From Hericium rajendrae (Eukaryota > Basidiomycota > Agaricomycetes > Russulales > Hericiaceae): 64,000 nt of DNA. Shown in pieces: positions 46,671 to 59,221 of the stretch. Numbering within the stretch: the first letter of the stretch is position 1; the number at the start of each line of letters is the position of its first letter. The notes below the pieces were generated by a model that saw nothing but the letters and a program-made list of their open reading frames with translations, was not told the origin of the DNA and ran no database searches. The position numbers were made by a program, and so were the translations under genes. The stretch covers positions 496,001-560,000 of the forward strand of contig CM065889.1 of NCBI GenBank assembly GCA_033439255.1. Reading direction: 5' to 3'.

Positions 46671-49600
46671 ATGTCTACCCGATCCACATACACGCCATCG
46701 CGACTCAACGGCACGTCGAGTCCTCCGCACTCTACCACGGGAACAAGCACAACCGGACCGCAGTTACAGAGAATGAACATCGTGACGCGTCTCGCGATTG
46801 AGGGAAAGGCAAAGAGAGATGAGCCAAATGTACCTATCAAAATGTACCTAAAGGTGCGTGTCTCCAAGGATCGCGTTACGCACGAGGTTCTGACGTCGCG
46901 TGGTTATCTCTCGTGGATAGCTTGCGATACCTACCGATAATATTGCTCCCGGAACTGCAATTCCACTGTTTAAAGGTGAGTATAAATGTCCGCCCTGCTC
47001 GCCGAACTTGTCCGAGTGGCTGTGTTCTCCGTTCGACACGTAGAAGAATAATGCTCATTTTTGTCTTCAGAGGAGAATGTAAAGATACTGGAATTCGAGT
47101 TACACCCCTTGGATACCTCATCTGTTCCCTACAACTTTTCCTCCGCTACCTCGCCGTTATTGCACAATGCAGCTCGCGCACTTAATCTTCCCTGCGAGAT
47201 CCCCCAACTCGTATCTTACTCTGTTCGGGACAACAAGCTCCTGCATCTTCGTCCCGGTCTCGAGGGCAGGATAACATACCTCGATTGGAAGAAAAGTATA
47301 CAGGACATGTTTTGGTGAGCGGGTACCAGGTGTCGTTCGTCCTACCGAAGGAATTCCCACCCAAGTCTCGACTGAACGGGCTCATTGAAGACGGCGATAA
47401 TTATACGCGTCCACCTGTTAACGGCTCACGACATCGACGCGGTTCTGTGAGCGAGAAGAACGTTATCCTCTTCATGGCGGGAATCAGCATGATGGTGCCG
47501 TATCTCTCAAAACCTCCCAGAGCACCCTGGCTGGTAAGTCCACAATAATATTTCAATGCAGATCTCGACCTAACGTTTGCACTGCATAGCTTTCCATCCC
47601 AACCCCGCGCTGCCTTTCCAACCATCTGAAACTGAGTATCTTCCCTCCTCATTCCCCGCCCTCCCTATCGACATCGTTCCAGTCTCTCTCGTCAGCCGAA
47701 GCCGACCCAGAGACCTCATCGTGGGATATGACCGCCGACCCGCACGTCACGCGCGCCGCAGGCTCACGACGAGCATCCTCGTATCAGCTCCAACATTTCG
47801 CCGACGACGAAAGCAGCGACTCAGCAAGCTCACCAGGATTTTCAGACGGTGTTGGCATACAAGGAACATTTCCGAGCGCAGAGCGCATACGCGTGCGCTG
47901 GGCTGCACCTGTGCGGCGCGTCGATGACGGCGCGCATGATGGCAGGCGGCGCGTGGGCGTCACCTCCGCACGCGGAGAAATGGTCTGCACTCCTCTGGGG
48001 CGCGGGCGAGATCGCATCGGCGGAAAAGAGGGTGTCGTCGTGCACCTGGAGTATAATGGCGTGTGCAAGGGCGTTTGGTTTCCCGGCGTCGCGACTCTTC
48101 TGGGCATGGATGTCGGGCTGGAGGCGAAGAGCTGCGAGGTCAGCTGGGCGGAAGGGCACGAGGCGAAATGGCAGGTCGTGGGTGGCATGGGGTACACGGG
48201 CCATGAAGTCGGCGGAACGCCTTCGCGCGTCATAGAGCGGCAAACGTCATTCGACATGCCCCAGCTCACGGTGTCGCCCGACACGCCTATCGCGGGGCCA
48301 TCCAACCTGCCTACTCCTACGCGACAAACCTCAAGCGCATCCCTTCTGCGCGCCCCGCTGCCCAACCAGCACGTCCCTGAATATTCATTCGAGGAGGGCG
48401 ATGGCTCAGCGCCGTCGGAGGGCGGGATGTCCTCCGTCCTGTCAACGACGGACCCAGAATCCCGCGGCCGCAGCCGCGCATCGTCCCTGGCCGACCCAGA
48501 ATCAGACGTCCAGCGCCCCTCGGTCCCCATCACCCTCCACCTCAACATCAACGACCTCCTCCCGCCCAACAAGAACGTATTCAGCTTCTCCATCTCCGGC
48601 GTCGTCCTCATCACGCCCCGCACACCACCGCCCGCGGACCCCGCGCCGGCACCCCCAGACAGCGAGGACACGTCCAAGGAGACGGTCGTCTCGCTCCCGC
48701 GCTTCCGCGTCCTCGCCGCGGACGCAGAGAAAATCGACACGACGGTGCGCAACGGCGTCGAAGGGCGCGCGGACGTCGTCGAGCTCTACGCGTCCGCGGA
48801 TCCGCACGCGCGCCGCGCGGAGCTCGCGCGCGGCGGCCGCGCGAAGGTCGGCGCCGACGGCGGGCGCATCGCGCTGCGGCCTGCGACCCTCAGCAAGCTG
48901 GACGTGGGCGGGCGCTCGCCGAGCCGCCCGCGCACGCCGACGGACGCGGGCTCCGCGCTGCGCGACGCGCTGCTTGCGAGCGTGCGCCCGAAGCGCGACG
49001 GCCCGCTTATGATCCCGTACGTCGTTGCTACGGTGACGCCGCTCGTGTCGGCCGCGACGGGGTTGCAGGATGCGTATGCGGTGCGCGCGGTGCTCCCGCG
49101 CCGGCGGACGAGAACGGGTGGCTTGAGTTTGGCGTTGCGAAGGGTGAGGGCATGCGTGCCGCGCGTGGAGGTCGCGTCGGTTAGTCTGGAGGGCGTGCCG
49201 GTCCGTTTTGAGGCGGAGGCGGGGGTGAAGCCCGAGATGGAGAAGTTGGTGTCGGTGGGTGGGGGGATGGAGTGGATTATGTGGGTGAGGGTGCATGTTG
49301 GGACCACGGGTGGCGGGGCTGTCGAGATTGTATACACTGTCAAGGAGCAGCCTGAAGACGGTGGATCGAAGAAGGGGAAGGGGAAGCAAACGTCTGGGAT
49401 ACCGGTGATCTTGCCAACCTTCAGTTTACCTGTTGGCCGACTGCAGGTCGACATCGATTGTCCTTCCGGTATGTAGACGGACATTGCTCATGTTCACTTG
49501 TTATCTGACACGTTCCATTCATTCAGGCTTTGAAATCGCCTCGCTTCAGTCAAATCTGGCACACGAACAGCGCAGCGCCAACGGCGGATGGAGGCTGCTG

Positions 49601-50234
49601 CACTACACCCTCGGCGAATTCTTCCATACCCAGATCCACCTGCGCAATCGCGCCCGCGCCGAGCGCCAGGCGTGGCTCGCCGCGTCGGTCGCACATCTCT
49701 TCCGCGTCCTCGCGTACACAGCCCCCATCATCTCCGCGGCAATCGTGTTCTTCCTCATCGTCGGCTTGCACAGCGACATCCTGTGCATGCAGCACAAACT
49801 CGAGACATCTCTTGCGTCGCTCAGCGGTGGTGCTTCCGGATGGACGACGAGCGACGTGCCTATAGTCACCGTCACCGCCACAGTGGTCGCGCACGATCCT
49901 GACGCTGGAAAGTGGCCGCCCACCGAATCTCCACACACCCCTTCTCCGGAAGCAACGCCGTCCTCCGCAGCGTCTCGCGACCCTACACACCCCATGTCCA
50001 TCACCGTGATCGACGTGACCTCGCCGACGCCGACGCAAAGGCCAGAATGGCGGCCCAAAGACCGAGGAGACTCCACCGCCGAAAGGGTCCACCGCGCTCG
50101 GACAGCTCCGGCAGTTCTGGTGGCCGACGATACCCTGGACGAAGCAGCAGGTGGCCGACGCGGTCGTCGGCGGACTGACGACGGTGTGGCATGTGATGCG
50201 CATGGTCTACCACTGGCCGCTGGACGCGCCATGA
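46671..50234 (+). CDS. Large single-pass membrane protein, unknown function
   Basis: Family not identified. The start MSTRSTYTPSRLNGTSS is 46671. Exons: 46671-46853, 46921-46975, 47071-47533, 47590-49468, 49527-50234. Introns are GT-AG, 56-95 nt. The N-terminus has a conserved-looking globular segment (LAIPTDNIAPGTAIPLFKEENVKILEFELHPLD; YTGHVLVSGYQVSFVLPKEFPP; PYLSKPPRAPWLLSIPTPRC). A long disordered Ser/Pro-rich middle follows, then a beta-rich region (about 48520-49450). The C-terminal part has TLGEFFHTQIHLRNRARAERQ, a membrane helix (APIISAAIVFFLIVGL), a Thr-rich stretch and an aromatic end (LRQFWWPTIPWTKQQ ... MVYHWPLDAP). One-base shifts near 47290 and 50055 are needed for this reading. 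About 1,080 residues. Confidence 0.72.
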
Positions 50235-50489
50235 TGACTACGATTTATGATTTTATGAGCATATATGATGAATTTACGATGCATGTTGTTGGGACGCTTG
50301 CGATGATATTTTATGTAGTAACATGATCTGTATGGGATGGTAGAATGCCAGGCTATATTTCCAAAGCTTAGTATACATGGGGCTCGGGATCAGATAAACC
50401 TAAGCTATAATACATTCGTATCGTCTACGAGTAGACAAACAAACAGGAATCAAATCCTTGAGGGTTTAGCTAACTGTTTAGCTAACACC

Positions 50490-52718
50490 TTACTGAGCCC
50501 AACCACTGCGAAGAAGCTCGATGTAGGAGCGCGCCTCTTCAACGAAGTTGAGGGGCTGGATACGAGTGATACCGTAGCGAACGCGGGTTTGATCCTGGAA
50601 GAGGTGTGTGAATATCATATCGAGATGTATTTTGGTTGGAAGCTTACATTGAAAGTGTCCTGCTTAGCCCTGCATGCAAAGTTGAAGGTGGATCCCTGAG
50701 CCTTTTGCATGATGGTGTTGAACTGCGACTCATCACGGTCCTGGCATGGCATCGTCAGTAACCGGAATTGATAAAAACAACCCAACAAACATACCTTGAT
50801 ATCGTGCAAGCTCATCTGCAGGGAGTCCGAAGATGGCTACCCCAACATCGTTGAAACCTTGCAGCCAGGCCTGGCCCGAATAGTCTGCGACAGCCATGGC
50901 AATGACGTATCTAGCAACATCGATCAGTTTGGTCAATCAATTTAGCAGCGGCTGTGACCTACCTGTACTCCGGCTTTTCGTAGCTCCTGTCGCATTTCTC
51001 GCATCTCCATCCGTCGTGTTGCTCGACAACCTTCTTGCTGCAACTCTCTCCCGGACAGGCAGGGTAGTATGTGTTCTCGGGCTTGATATGCATGATGGTT
51101 GCGCGGCAGGAGAAATAGTCGACCTTGTCTGACATGCCGAGTTGTGCCTCCTTGACGTCATTCAGCGTGCGCATCTCTGAGCGGTTGATGGTCCCGCCAG
51201 CACCACCTCCAGCACCACCACTGGTGTGCGAGTGGAATGAGGTCTTATTACCGGCATCGTCGTACCAGCCTCGCAGTGAAAATGCTTCAGGGATTTCAGG
51301 ATTGATGGTCATCATACTGGAGCCCAGGACGGACAGGGAACGGCCTGACGTTTATGAGTCAGTGAGAAAGGTGTTTCATCGCGAATTAAATGAACATACC
51401 GCCGAAATCTCCAACCCTCACGCCTTTGAAAGCGATGATGGGATGATCGTCGGATTGGTATTGTTCGGCCTGCTTGCCCCACAAGGTAGTGCGAACGGAA
51501 AAGCCAGACTCGTCGACGATGGTCAATTCGCGCTTGGTGAGCTAGAAACCGGTACGTCAGTCTTTGACCGGACATTGCATGGCATAAGAAACTAACCGTT
51601 CGGTTGGTCTTGGTCATCACTTCCGCCAATTCTCCGGTCTCTTTAACAACACCAATGACATCTAGGACGATGGGGGAGGCGTGAGATAAAGATACGGCAG
51701 GTAGGATAGGAAACTTACCACAGATAGCATCTTTCGCAACCTCTTCCAAACCAGACAGCGGCACAAAGGCGTATTTGACAGTTGGCAGATGGTCCGTGTC
51801 AAGGCACTGGGAAGGTCAAATTAGTGACAGAAAGAGCAAGATGAACATCATAACGCACCTCTTCGATTTCAGTGTTCCGTTCAAGGCTCAACTCGTAATC
51901 GTTATTCACAGTGGTGAACTTCTTTTTCGCGAGATTGACTCGGGCCTTTGACAAGTAATAGACGTGATCTTCTTGTAACTTCTCATAGAGCTCATCGACG
52001 ACAGCGTTGAATCCCGTGGCCTTGATCTCTCCAGTATCATCCATGAGAGTAACGTCGAATAATTTGCCCTCTCCGCGCTGATTGGAGTAAGTGCGGATGT
52101 CCGACTTGCGCATGACGCGTGCCTTGATGGTCCAATTATTCTGGTAAGGGCTGAGACCCTCTATAGGATAGATATTGGCGCGCGCGTTCTTCTGCGCACG
52201 CGGCTTGGGGGCTGGTACAGCGGCGGATGTCGAGGGCTGCCCAGCAGGTGCTGGTGTAGACTGCGCCTGTGCTTGAGGAGCGTTGGTGTCTACTCCAGGC
52301 GACTTTTCGCCTACCACAGGCTTAGGTTCTCCAATCTTCTCCGCGTCTTTCTGCAAGACTTGAAGACCCAAGATGACGACGAGACTAAACAAGACATGAG
52401 TACTCTGAGAAAGACGCGTCGTTGGGCCACATACCGCTTTCCCTGGATAAAATTGCATGACATCTTCTCAATCTTTACGATACTGTTCTTCCCGATCAGA
52501 TTCTCGTCCACGAGGTGATTAAGCTGCGTGGCAAGCATAGACTGCAAGAAGAAAGTGCCATCGGAGATAATGAGACGGTTTCTTTGCGCGTTATTGTTGG
52601 GCGAGGGAACTGATCGAACAGACAGAATCTGGACGACAGGCGTCGAAGACCAGAGGTCCTGGTTATCATTTTCCTCGTTCTGAAGACGATTGCAGATTCC
52701 TTCTGTGAGCGCGTACAT
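50490..52718 (-). CDS. RPA1: Replication protein A large subunit (RPA70)
   Basis: Single-stranded-DNA-binding subunit for replication, repair and recombination. It starts MYALTEGICNRLQNEEN (52718). DBD-F/OB-N: RLIISDGTFFLQSMLATQLNHLV. The first intron is 52385-52434. A Pro/Ala/Gln linker (about 52180-52330) follows, then DBD-A (IYPIEGLSPYQNNWTIKARV, FDVTLMDDTGEIKATGFN) and DBD-B (ELTIVDESGFSVRTTLWGKQA). DBD-C carries the zinc ribbon C-x4-C-x12-C-x2-C (CPGESC...WRCEKC, about 51005-51050). The C-terminal trimerisation part ends RVRYGITRIQPLNFVEEARSYIELLRSGWAQ at 50490. Several introns of about 50-70 nt. No clear frame break was noted. ACGCGT lies 177 bp upstream (52895-52900), as in yeast RFA promoters. 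Confidence 0.95.
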
Positions 52719-53112
52719 GGTGAAGAGGAATGGCAGGGATGGTGGTGGTTGAGAGAAGAGACAGGAGTCGCGTCGGAGCGCGCGATCACGTTTAGTAAAC
52801 CGCGTTTCTTACGTAATGCTCGCACGACCGCTGCGCTGCAGACTCGCACTCGACACGAACGTTGTCTCAACTTCATCTATGTCATTGTCCATCTACGCGT
52901 CGCACTGACCAGTACAGATATGTCCATCTCAGCTGTCCATCCACAATAAGTAAGTACCGTACCGTCAAATAAATAAGAGAGACTACGATGCCACTGCGAA
53001 ATTGATCCAGCCGATCCGCCTACTTATGGTTAATAAGAATAAGGTACGCATCTCTGCCCACCCACGAAGCCGTTAAAAGAAATAAATAACAACAATGATC
53101 TCTAATCATGGA
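52719..53112. promoter_or_regulatory. RPA1 promoter / IDO 3' flank
   Basis: 394 bp. Contains ACGCGT at 52895-52900 on the RPA1 side and AT-rich sequence (53025-53095) after the IDO stop. Confidence 0.5.
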
Positions 53113-54562
53113 TTAGTTACCAGAAAGCATCGTGCGAGCTGTCGCATCTCGCCCTGCTTTCAGAAGGACCGACAGTTCGTTCCCTCCGGTACCTTTGGCA
53201 GGACCCTTTTTAGTCTGGGACGCGCTCCCCTGCTTCGCCTCCGAGGTGCTTGGCGGCGTCGAGTTCGACATGGTGATAATGTAGAGGGAAGCGATCCGGA
53301 TATGAGCATCTCGGAGCTTTTTCAACGCGAGGACCACCGCGTCAAATGGCTCCCGGAGGAGAGGCGTATCCTTCGAGAACTCCCTGATCGCGGTAGGAAG
53401 GGTCGCGAGGTCGATCAGAAATTGCTGATGTTTCCCCGGCATATAGAGCCTCATTCTCTCCATGAAGCCCTTATCAGACTTCTTGTTGAGCTCCGATGGC
53501 GCCGGCGACCGCTTCTGCTGCAGCTTGTGATCGACGTCGAGGAAAACGTCCAATGCGTGCATGACTGTGCTCTGACCGGCCGAAGGACCGCTGAGCGGAA
53601 GCTTCTCCGAATCGGGTACGCCGTCGTAAATCCAGCCACCATCCTTCGGATCGCTGCCGTTCCACCACGGCCTGACTTTCCAGTAAAAGGTGTACGGATC
53701 TACCGTCTCCCTGACGCTTGTCATGATCTCCATCAGGTCCTGTACAACTGCCGCAAGACGTGCAAGGTCCTTCGCTGTCCTCGAGACGAATGAAAAGTCG
53801 GTGATGTCCGGTGCGTGAACATAGCTGTCGATGATCCGCAGGAGTTCTACGCCTCTGATCTCCGCCTTGGCCGACGTCAGGTAGAAGTTCTTCTCTGTCT
53901 CCGTCGCGCTGAAAGTGTGCATGCATCGATAATTGTTCGCGGACAATGGCAACTCAGGGTTGATCGGAGTCCAGTTCCAGAGGACGACGTCCGCGAAGGT
54001 AAGGACAGGAGCGATACCGAGGATGCGGGATACTTTAACGATCGGGACCGCTAGGCATGCTGGAACGTGTACCTGTTCATCCGTCGTCCTCGGTGGCTGG
54101 GAGTGGACATAGAAGTTGATGAGGAACGCCAGAACCATATGGGCCCGCTTGTGGAGACGGTCGTCGTCGTCGAGGCATTCGATGTCAAGAATAGGGAACT
54201 ACGCAGCAATCAGCATGCGACTTCTCAGACTACACTTCGATATGGGTTCTTACCGAACGGATGCGTGCCCGCCACGCTTCGCCTTTGGCACGGTTGGCCT
54301 TCGCCTCTTCTCGCTCGTCTGTTCCGAGGCTAAGGTCTTTCTTCGCATCTTCCAGCGCGTTCTCCCAAAACCCAAACTGGCCCGTCAGCGGCGGCAGGGG
54401 TTCCGCCGGAAAGAAGCCAGTCGCGGCGTCGATGTCGTACTCTTCCATGGCCAACATTCTTCTGGGCTTCACGGATCTATGCGCCAATACGGTGTTGTTG
54501 AGCACATGCATGAGCAAGCGGAACCACGATGCAGGGGATGGGAGATGACTGGTGTAATCCAT
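53113..54562 (-). CDS. BNA2: Indoleamine 2,3-dioxygenase (kynurenine pathway)
   Basis: Cytosolic haem dioxygenase converting L-tryptophan to N-formylkynurenine, the first step of de novo NAD synthesis. Two exons, 54254-54562 and 53113-54198, with intron 54199-54253 (GTAAGA...GTAG). The 464-residue product has no frame break. Landmarks: MHVLNNTVLAHRS; PLSANNYRCMHTFSATETEKNFYL; an Arg-Gly-bearing EIRGVELLR; RLYMPGKHQQFLIDL (the PGKH/PPAH motif); and LKKLRDAHIRIASLYI, carrying the proximal haem histidine (codon 53302-53304). A basic Ser/Lys tail follows. TATAAAG on the minus strand about 66 bp before the ATG (54628-54634) may be its TATA box. Downstream neighbour RPA1 is in the same orientation but unrelated. 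Confidence 0.95.
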
Positions 54563-57215
54563 GGAGGATGTGGGTTGGTCTGAATTGCTGAACTGGAGAA
54601 TGGTAATGCTGATAGGTTTCCTCTCGCTTTATACTGCCGTGCATCCACATAACGTTTCAAAGTGACTATGTAGCCATGACCTCGAGCGCGGCCTGATCCC
54701 AGCTAGGCAACCCTGCGAACGATCGAGTCAACCGCATCACCCATTACCGCTGAGCATCAGGCAGCACCCTTGTCGCAAATCCATGACGGAGGCCATCTCA
54801 ATCCGTTGCTTCTTGCAGTTGGTTCGACCCCACCGCCATGTCGTCGGCCCCTTGATAGAACGCACCCTCAATCAGGCATTCGAACCACGGTAGTCAAGTG
54901 TGGGAGAAGGCTGAGCGTCCATGCTCCAGGAGTTTAGACCCAATATGCTCATCGGATGTTAGACGCAGGAGTCATTATGGACCCAGGCGGACCTCTAGAG
55001 ATCCGCTGGTGTTGGAACTAGCACAGACGATTGTGCCTATCGGCGCGCGCGCATCTCGACTTCTGTTGCCTCCGAGACCGCCTTCTTCCGAGCCATGCAG
55101 CCAGTGGACAGGATTTTCTGTTCCGTTTCAGCACGCACACCGACGTACACATGTTCCCATTTTCTATAGTGCACATTCGCAGGATGCCTGCCCATCTTCC
55201 CCATTCAATTGACCTGACAATTGTGCTTCATGCAATGTGAACTCACCTCCTGCAGATTCGGGCGTGCGTATAGGCAAGTGCCGTCCCACCGCGCAGGATC
55301 AACGCAAGGCCACGGCGCGGGGTCGTCGAGAAAGGGAGATGCCAGCATCAGTGGAACTGTTGCGGTTGCACGGTGTCGTCCTGCTTCGCGATCACAAACC
55401 CCGTATGCAGCCGGATCGTCTCCTGAGAAAGATCAGCCCCGCCTTCTCAAACCTGACGCGTCCGTTTTCCGTACAGGTTTCCTGCGCACGACTGATGGTC
55501 GCCGCGACGCCGACCCAGGTCCGCGCCATCAGGATGCGTTTATCTAATCACAGCGGACGTAGGGGACGGCCGTGCGCAGATGGGTCTCACGCCTGATTTG
55601 GTTTTGGAACGCAGGCAGACAGCCGGCGCCTGTGCGGTGCAGCCGTCAATGCTGCTTCCCGCCCGCGCGCTCGGCGGCGTACCGCATCGGCGTCGCTGTC
55701 GAGCCTACGTGTTCCTGGCGGAGGTGAGCCGCCGCCGTGCTTCGTCGCGTGCGCGTACTCAACACAGCGGCATGTCGCCACTTCTTTGTCTCCGCTCCGT
55801 GGGATGACAGGCCAGCTTCTTCGCGTTTGCATTTCGTTTGGCTGGGCAGCGAAGTCGAAGCGTGCGGGCCGGCGGTTGGGACTACGTGCGCGGTGTCCCC
55901 TTGGGCATCCGAGATGATGTCGCCTGGCGATGGCGCGAATGGTGGCTCCGTGCACCTGCAGAGCAAGTGCCTGAGTGGGCAATGGAGCTTCCCGCACGCC
56001 TGCATGCCCGCCGTGCGTTCCTGGGTCCTTGCTCGACGCATCGTCCCATCCCGTCCCACCTCATCCCGTCACCTTCTAATCGAGACCGTCCCGCGTCCCT
56101 TCAGTTCCTCATTTGGTCGCAGGCACTATCGGGTCCGGGCCCCTCGTAGCCGGCGGAGTACATGGACATGACAGCGTCTTCGGTGAATTGGAGAGATCGA
56201 CGCATCATCTCTCCTCCTCTCCAAAGTCCCAGTGCGCGCCGAGCTGTCAGCAGGGGATCTCCGAATCAACAGGCGTCGGACAGTAAGTAACAGCAACAGC
56301 AGGCGTCGTTGTCCCCGCCGCTCAATCGTATGTAGCCAAACAAAGATAGTTCTCCTGTGTACATGTGCGAAGTGATCTGATCATTCTGATTCTTCATGGT
56401 GCATCGGGACCTCCCCGATTTGGTGCGAAGAACACCTACTTGTAAGGTTAAAGGCTCATTCCATAATATCGTCATAATTAAAAGCTTAAGATGTCCCAGT
56501 ATATGTGCATTATGATGCTGAAGTGTATAAAGTGTATCGCTGTGTTGGTGTCCAACATCATGCATCATGTGTGACATGTTTCCTAGTTTCGAATTTGGGA
56601 GGGCGCGGGAGAGCCGAAATGCTTTAGAAGCTGCCCCCATCGCTTGGGCTTAAGGAAAATTTCTGGTGGTCACTCCTGCTAGCTTGCTATCTGTACGTAG
56701 TGTGGATGAGTTGCACAGCAAATTCGGGCGAACGGCTGCTTGGAGTTGAGTCCTTACATACGACGTTACATGGTGCGGTAACATACGTCGCAAGGCACCA
56801 TGTACTCAAAAAAGGCAAGGTAGATCATGACGACACGCGTAGTCACAGCGGCAGGACAGTGCTCGACATCAAGTAGTAGTACAGACTCAGTATTGGAGGC
56901 GTTGTGCGGCTATGATGCAAATGGAGGCGCTGACTCGAAGGGATCAGACGACGAACAATGACATCCCCATTACTGACCTCACACACGAAATGTTCGCCTG
57001 TGTACGTACGTACTTGCAAAGCATTTCAATCTTTGACGCCGTATCGGATGGCTGCGCGGAACCAACAAAGAGGCTCTCCGCATGGGCCCCATGATAAGGT
57101 AAGGTTCCGACACGAAGGGCGAGCGCATACATCGCGTGGCGTTTTCCAGGGATCTAGGGCACTGTATTGTATGCAGAGTACAGCGAATCCCCTAGACAGC
57201 CGCATACTGTCCAGT
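54563..57215. other. Gene-poor region, 2.65 kb
   Basis: The left end is the IDO promoter. GC-rich 55250-56170 gives overlapping ORFs on both strands (up to about 145 codons) with Cys/His/Arg/Ser-rich, non-protein-like composition and no recognisable domain. Positions 56280-56650 are AT-rich. tRNA B-box-like strings occur at 54821-54830 and 54879-54891 without an A-box or cloverleaf. I see no supported gene. Confidence 0.4.
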
Positions 57216-59055
57216 TCAGTGCTTCCAGCGCAGGTATCCATCCGCATCCACCTCGCACCGGCGCGCCACCACGTCGCGCACCTTCTCCGCAACGCCATGC
57301 TTGCCCCTGCGCAGATCCTCAAACTTCGCGAGCAGCTCCGCGGCAGTGAGCGCCTCGCCGCTGCTCGTCGGGTGCTCGCCGCGCACGACCGTGCCGATCT
57401 CGTCTTCTGTCGGCAACGCGAAGCGCGTGAAGTGCACGGGCGGGTCGTGCGGCACCTGCAAAGCTTGCGGGAGCATCAGCGTGAGCCCTTCGTCGCGCGT
57501 GAAGAACTTGGTCTCGAGATGCGCGGTCTGCACTTCGCCGAGACGCTCAGGTTTCCACGCAGGCCGCACGCCGCGTTTCTTCTCGATGATTACGGATGTG
57601 ACGCCCGTTTTGAAGTCGGGGCTTGCGCCTTTCTGCGGCGAACGTGAGTAACACAAAGGCAGCGGAAAAGCGGGGGGCGTACGCAGTATGCGGCGGCGAC
57701 GTTGAGCTCCATCTGCAGCGCCTCGAGCAGGTTGAGCGTGCGGCCCTTGCGGATTGCCATGAGCGCGACCTTGAGACTCGTCGGGCTGCGTTCCTCGAGC
57801 GTCGCGAGCGTGTCCTTCGCCCACTGCACGACGTCCGCGGTCTCGGGCGCCTCGGCGCCCTCCGCGAGCTGCCGCAGCGTCCTGACGATGCCCTCGACCG
57901 TGTCCTGCCCGAACGCCTTGTCAAGCGCGACACGGATCAAACCCGTTAGTGGCGGCACGGGGTCGCTCGGCTCGCGCTCGAAGTAGAGCTCCTCGATCGC
58001 GGCGTTGATCTGCGCGAGCGTCGGGTCCTCGATGGCCGCGAGGCGCTCAAGCAGGATCGGAACGCGCTGCGACGCGATATAATGTGTCGCGAAACCGTGT
58101 TCGCTGCCGCAAGGTCAGTCGTGGGCGGCGGGCGGCGAGAGGTGGGCTCGACGTACAATGTTGCACGGCCCGAGAGCGAGTTGCCGGTCAGGGCGAGATA
58201 GGTGCCGATTTCTCCGTCGAGGCGGGAGAGGAAGTACGACGCCCTACATCAGGGAAGTAGCCGATGCCTGTCTCAGGCATGGAGAAGAGGGTCTGCTCCG
58301 TGGCAACGCGGAACGGTGCCCCGGCGCAGAGCCCAGCGCCGCCACCAACTGCAGCAAAATTGATGAACAACGGAACGCGTGGCGTAGACAGATGCGAACG
58401 CACAGGTAATGCCGTCCATGATGGCGACATACGGCTTTCGTAGGCTAGCGAGGATGTAGTCCGTGCCAAATCTGGAGCAGAATCAGTTACTGGTCCAAAG
58501 GCACAAGATGGAATGGCACGCACTCGTGTCTGAAGTAATCGATGGCCTCCTGACGCGTTTGAGGCTTTCCAGCCTTGAGGACGACATCTGTCTCAGTCGA
58601 ACCACAGCGTCAGTCGCGAGTTGAAGTGGAATTGGGTGAGAATTTACACACCGGCTACGTCACCACCAGCAGAAAAGGCCTTGCCATTGCCTGTGCTTGC
58701 AATAGCTCCAGAGAGGTCAGCATCATTCCAATGCTATGAAGAACAGAATGATGTTGAGTTCGACGTCAACACTAAATTAAGCAACGCACCTCGACTTTGG
58801 CCGCTATGCTGTCGAGCATAGTGCGGTCCAACGCATTGAGTTTCTTGGGGCGATTCAGAATGAACCTTCGCAACGCGAGCTTCTCCTCGAACAAAACAGA
58901 GGGCTATCAAGACATGTCAGCATGGAAAATGCTGCGCATAAATCACGAGAAATGACCTCGTCGGAGGGTGGTGCTGGTGCTGGTGAAGATGAAGAAGCCA
59001 TGTGTCTTGCAATGCCAGCCGCTCGCGACGCTGCAGACGATGTGCGCAAGGACAT
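57216..59055 (-). CDS. EHD3: 3-hydroxyisobutyryl-CoA hydrolase, mitochondrial (valine catabolism)
   Basis: Crotonase-fold hydrolase releasing 3-hydroxyisobutyrate in valine breakdown; orthologue of HIBCH and yeast Ehd3. It starts [24 protein letters not shown] (59055), Arg/Ser-rich without acids, like a mitochondrial presequence. Crotonase motifs: [43 protein letters not shown], then [14 protein letters not shown]. The C-terminal half ([31 protein letters not shown]) matches HIBCH rather than plain enoyl-CoA hydratase. It ends [10 protein letters not shown] at 57216. Multiple introns, e.g. one joining SGRAT-F to [16 protein letters not shown] missing G near 58242 (after FPDVG) breaks the frame; artefact likely. 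Confidence 0.92.
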
Positions 59056-59221
59056 CCTTGCACTAGCTCAACATAATAGGACGATATGGATGGGCGTTCC
59101 TTTTGATGACAATGGGATAAGAGGCCGGAGGACAGACGCGGCACCGCGCGGAACACCTCTCGGAGCAGGCAAACACGTGAACCGTGAATCAAAGTGCGAG
59201 TTTCGGGTTAAGGTCATCTCC
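59056..59221. promoter_or_regulatory. Bidirectional promoter, EHD3 / TBCE
   Basis: Only 166 bp separate the two divergent start codons. No TATA box was seen. Confidence 0.55.

Noticed and set aside
10190-54562. FAN1, HFM1, RPA1 and CKS1 as a functional DNA-repair gene cluster
   Set aside because: They are separated by unrelated housekeeping genes on both strands. Co-location within 45 kb is plausibly chance.
54821-54891. tRNA-like B-box strings (GGTTCGACCC; minus-strand GGTTCGAATG)
   Set aside because: No A-box at the right distance and no foldable cloverleaf with an acceptor stem was found.
55250-56171. Overlapping ORFs of 100-145 codons on both strands
   Set aside because: GC-rich region; Cys/His/Arg/Ser-heavy translations without any domain, and no splice logic.
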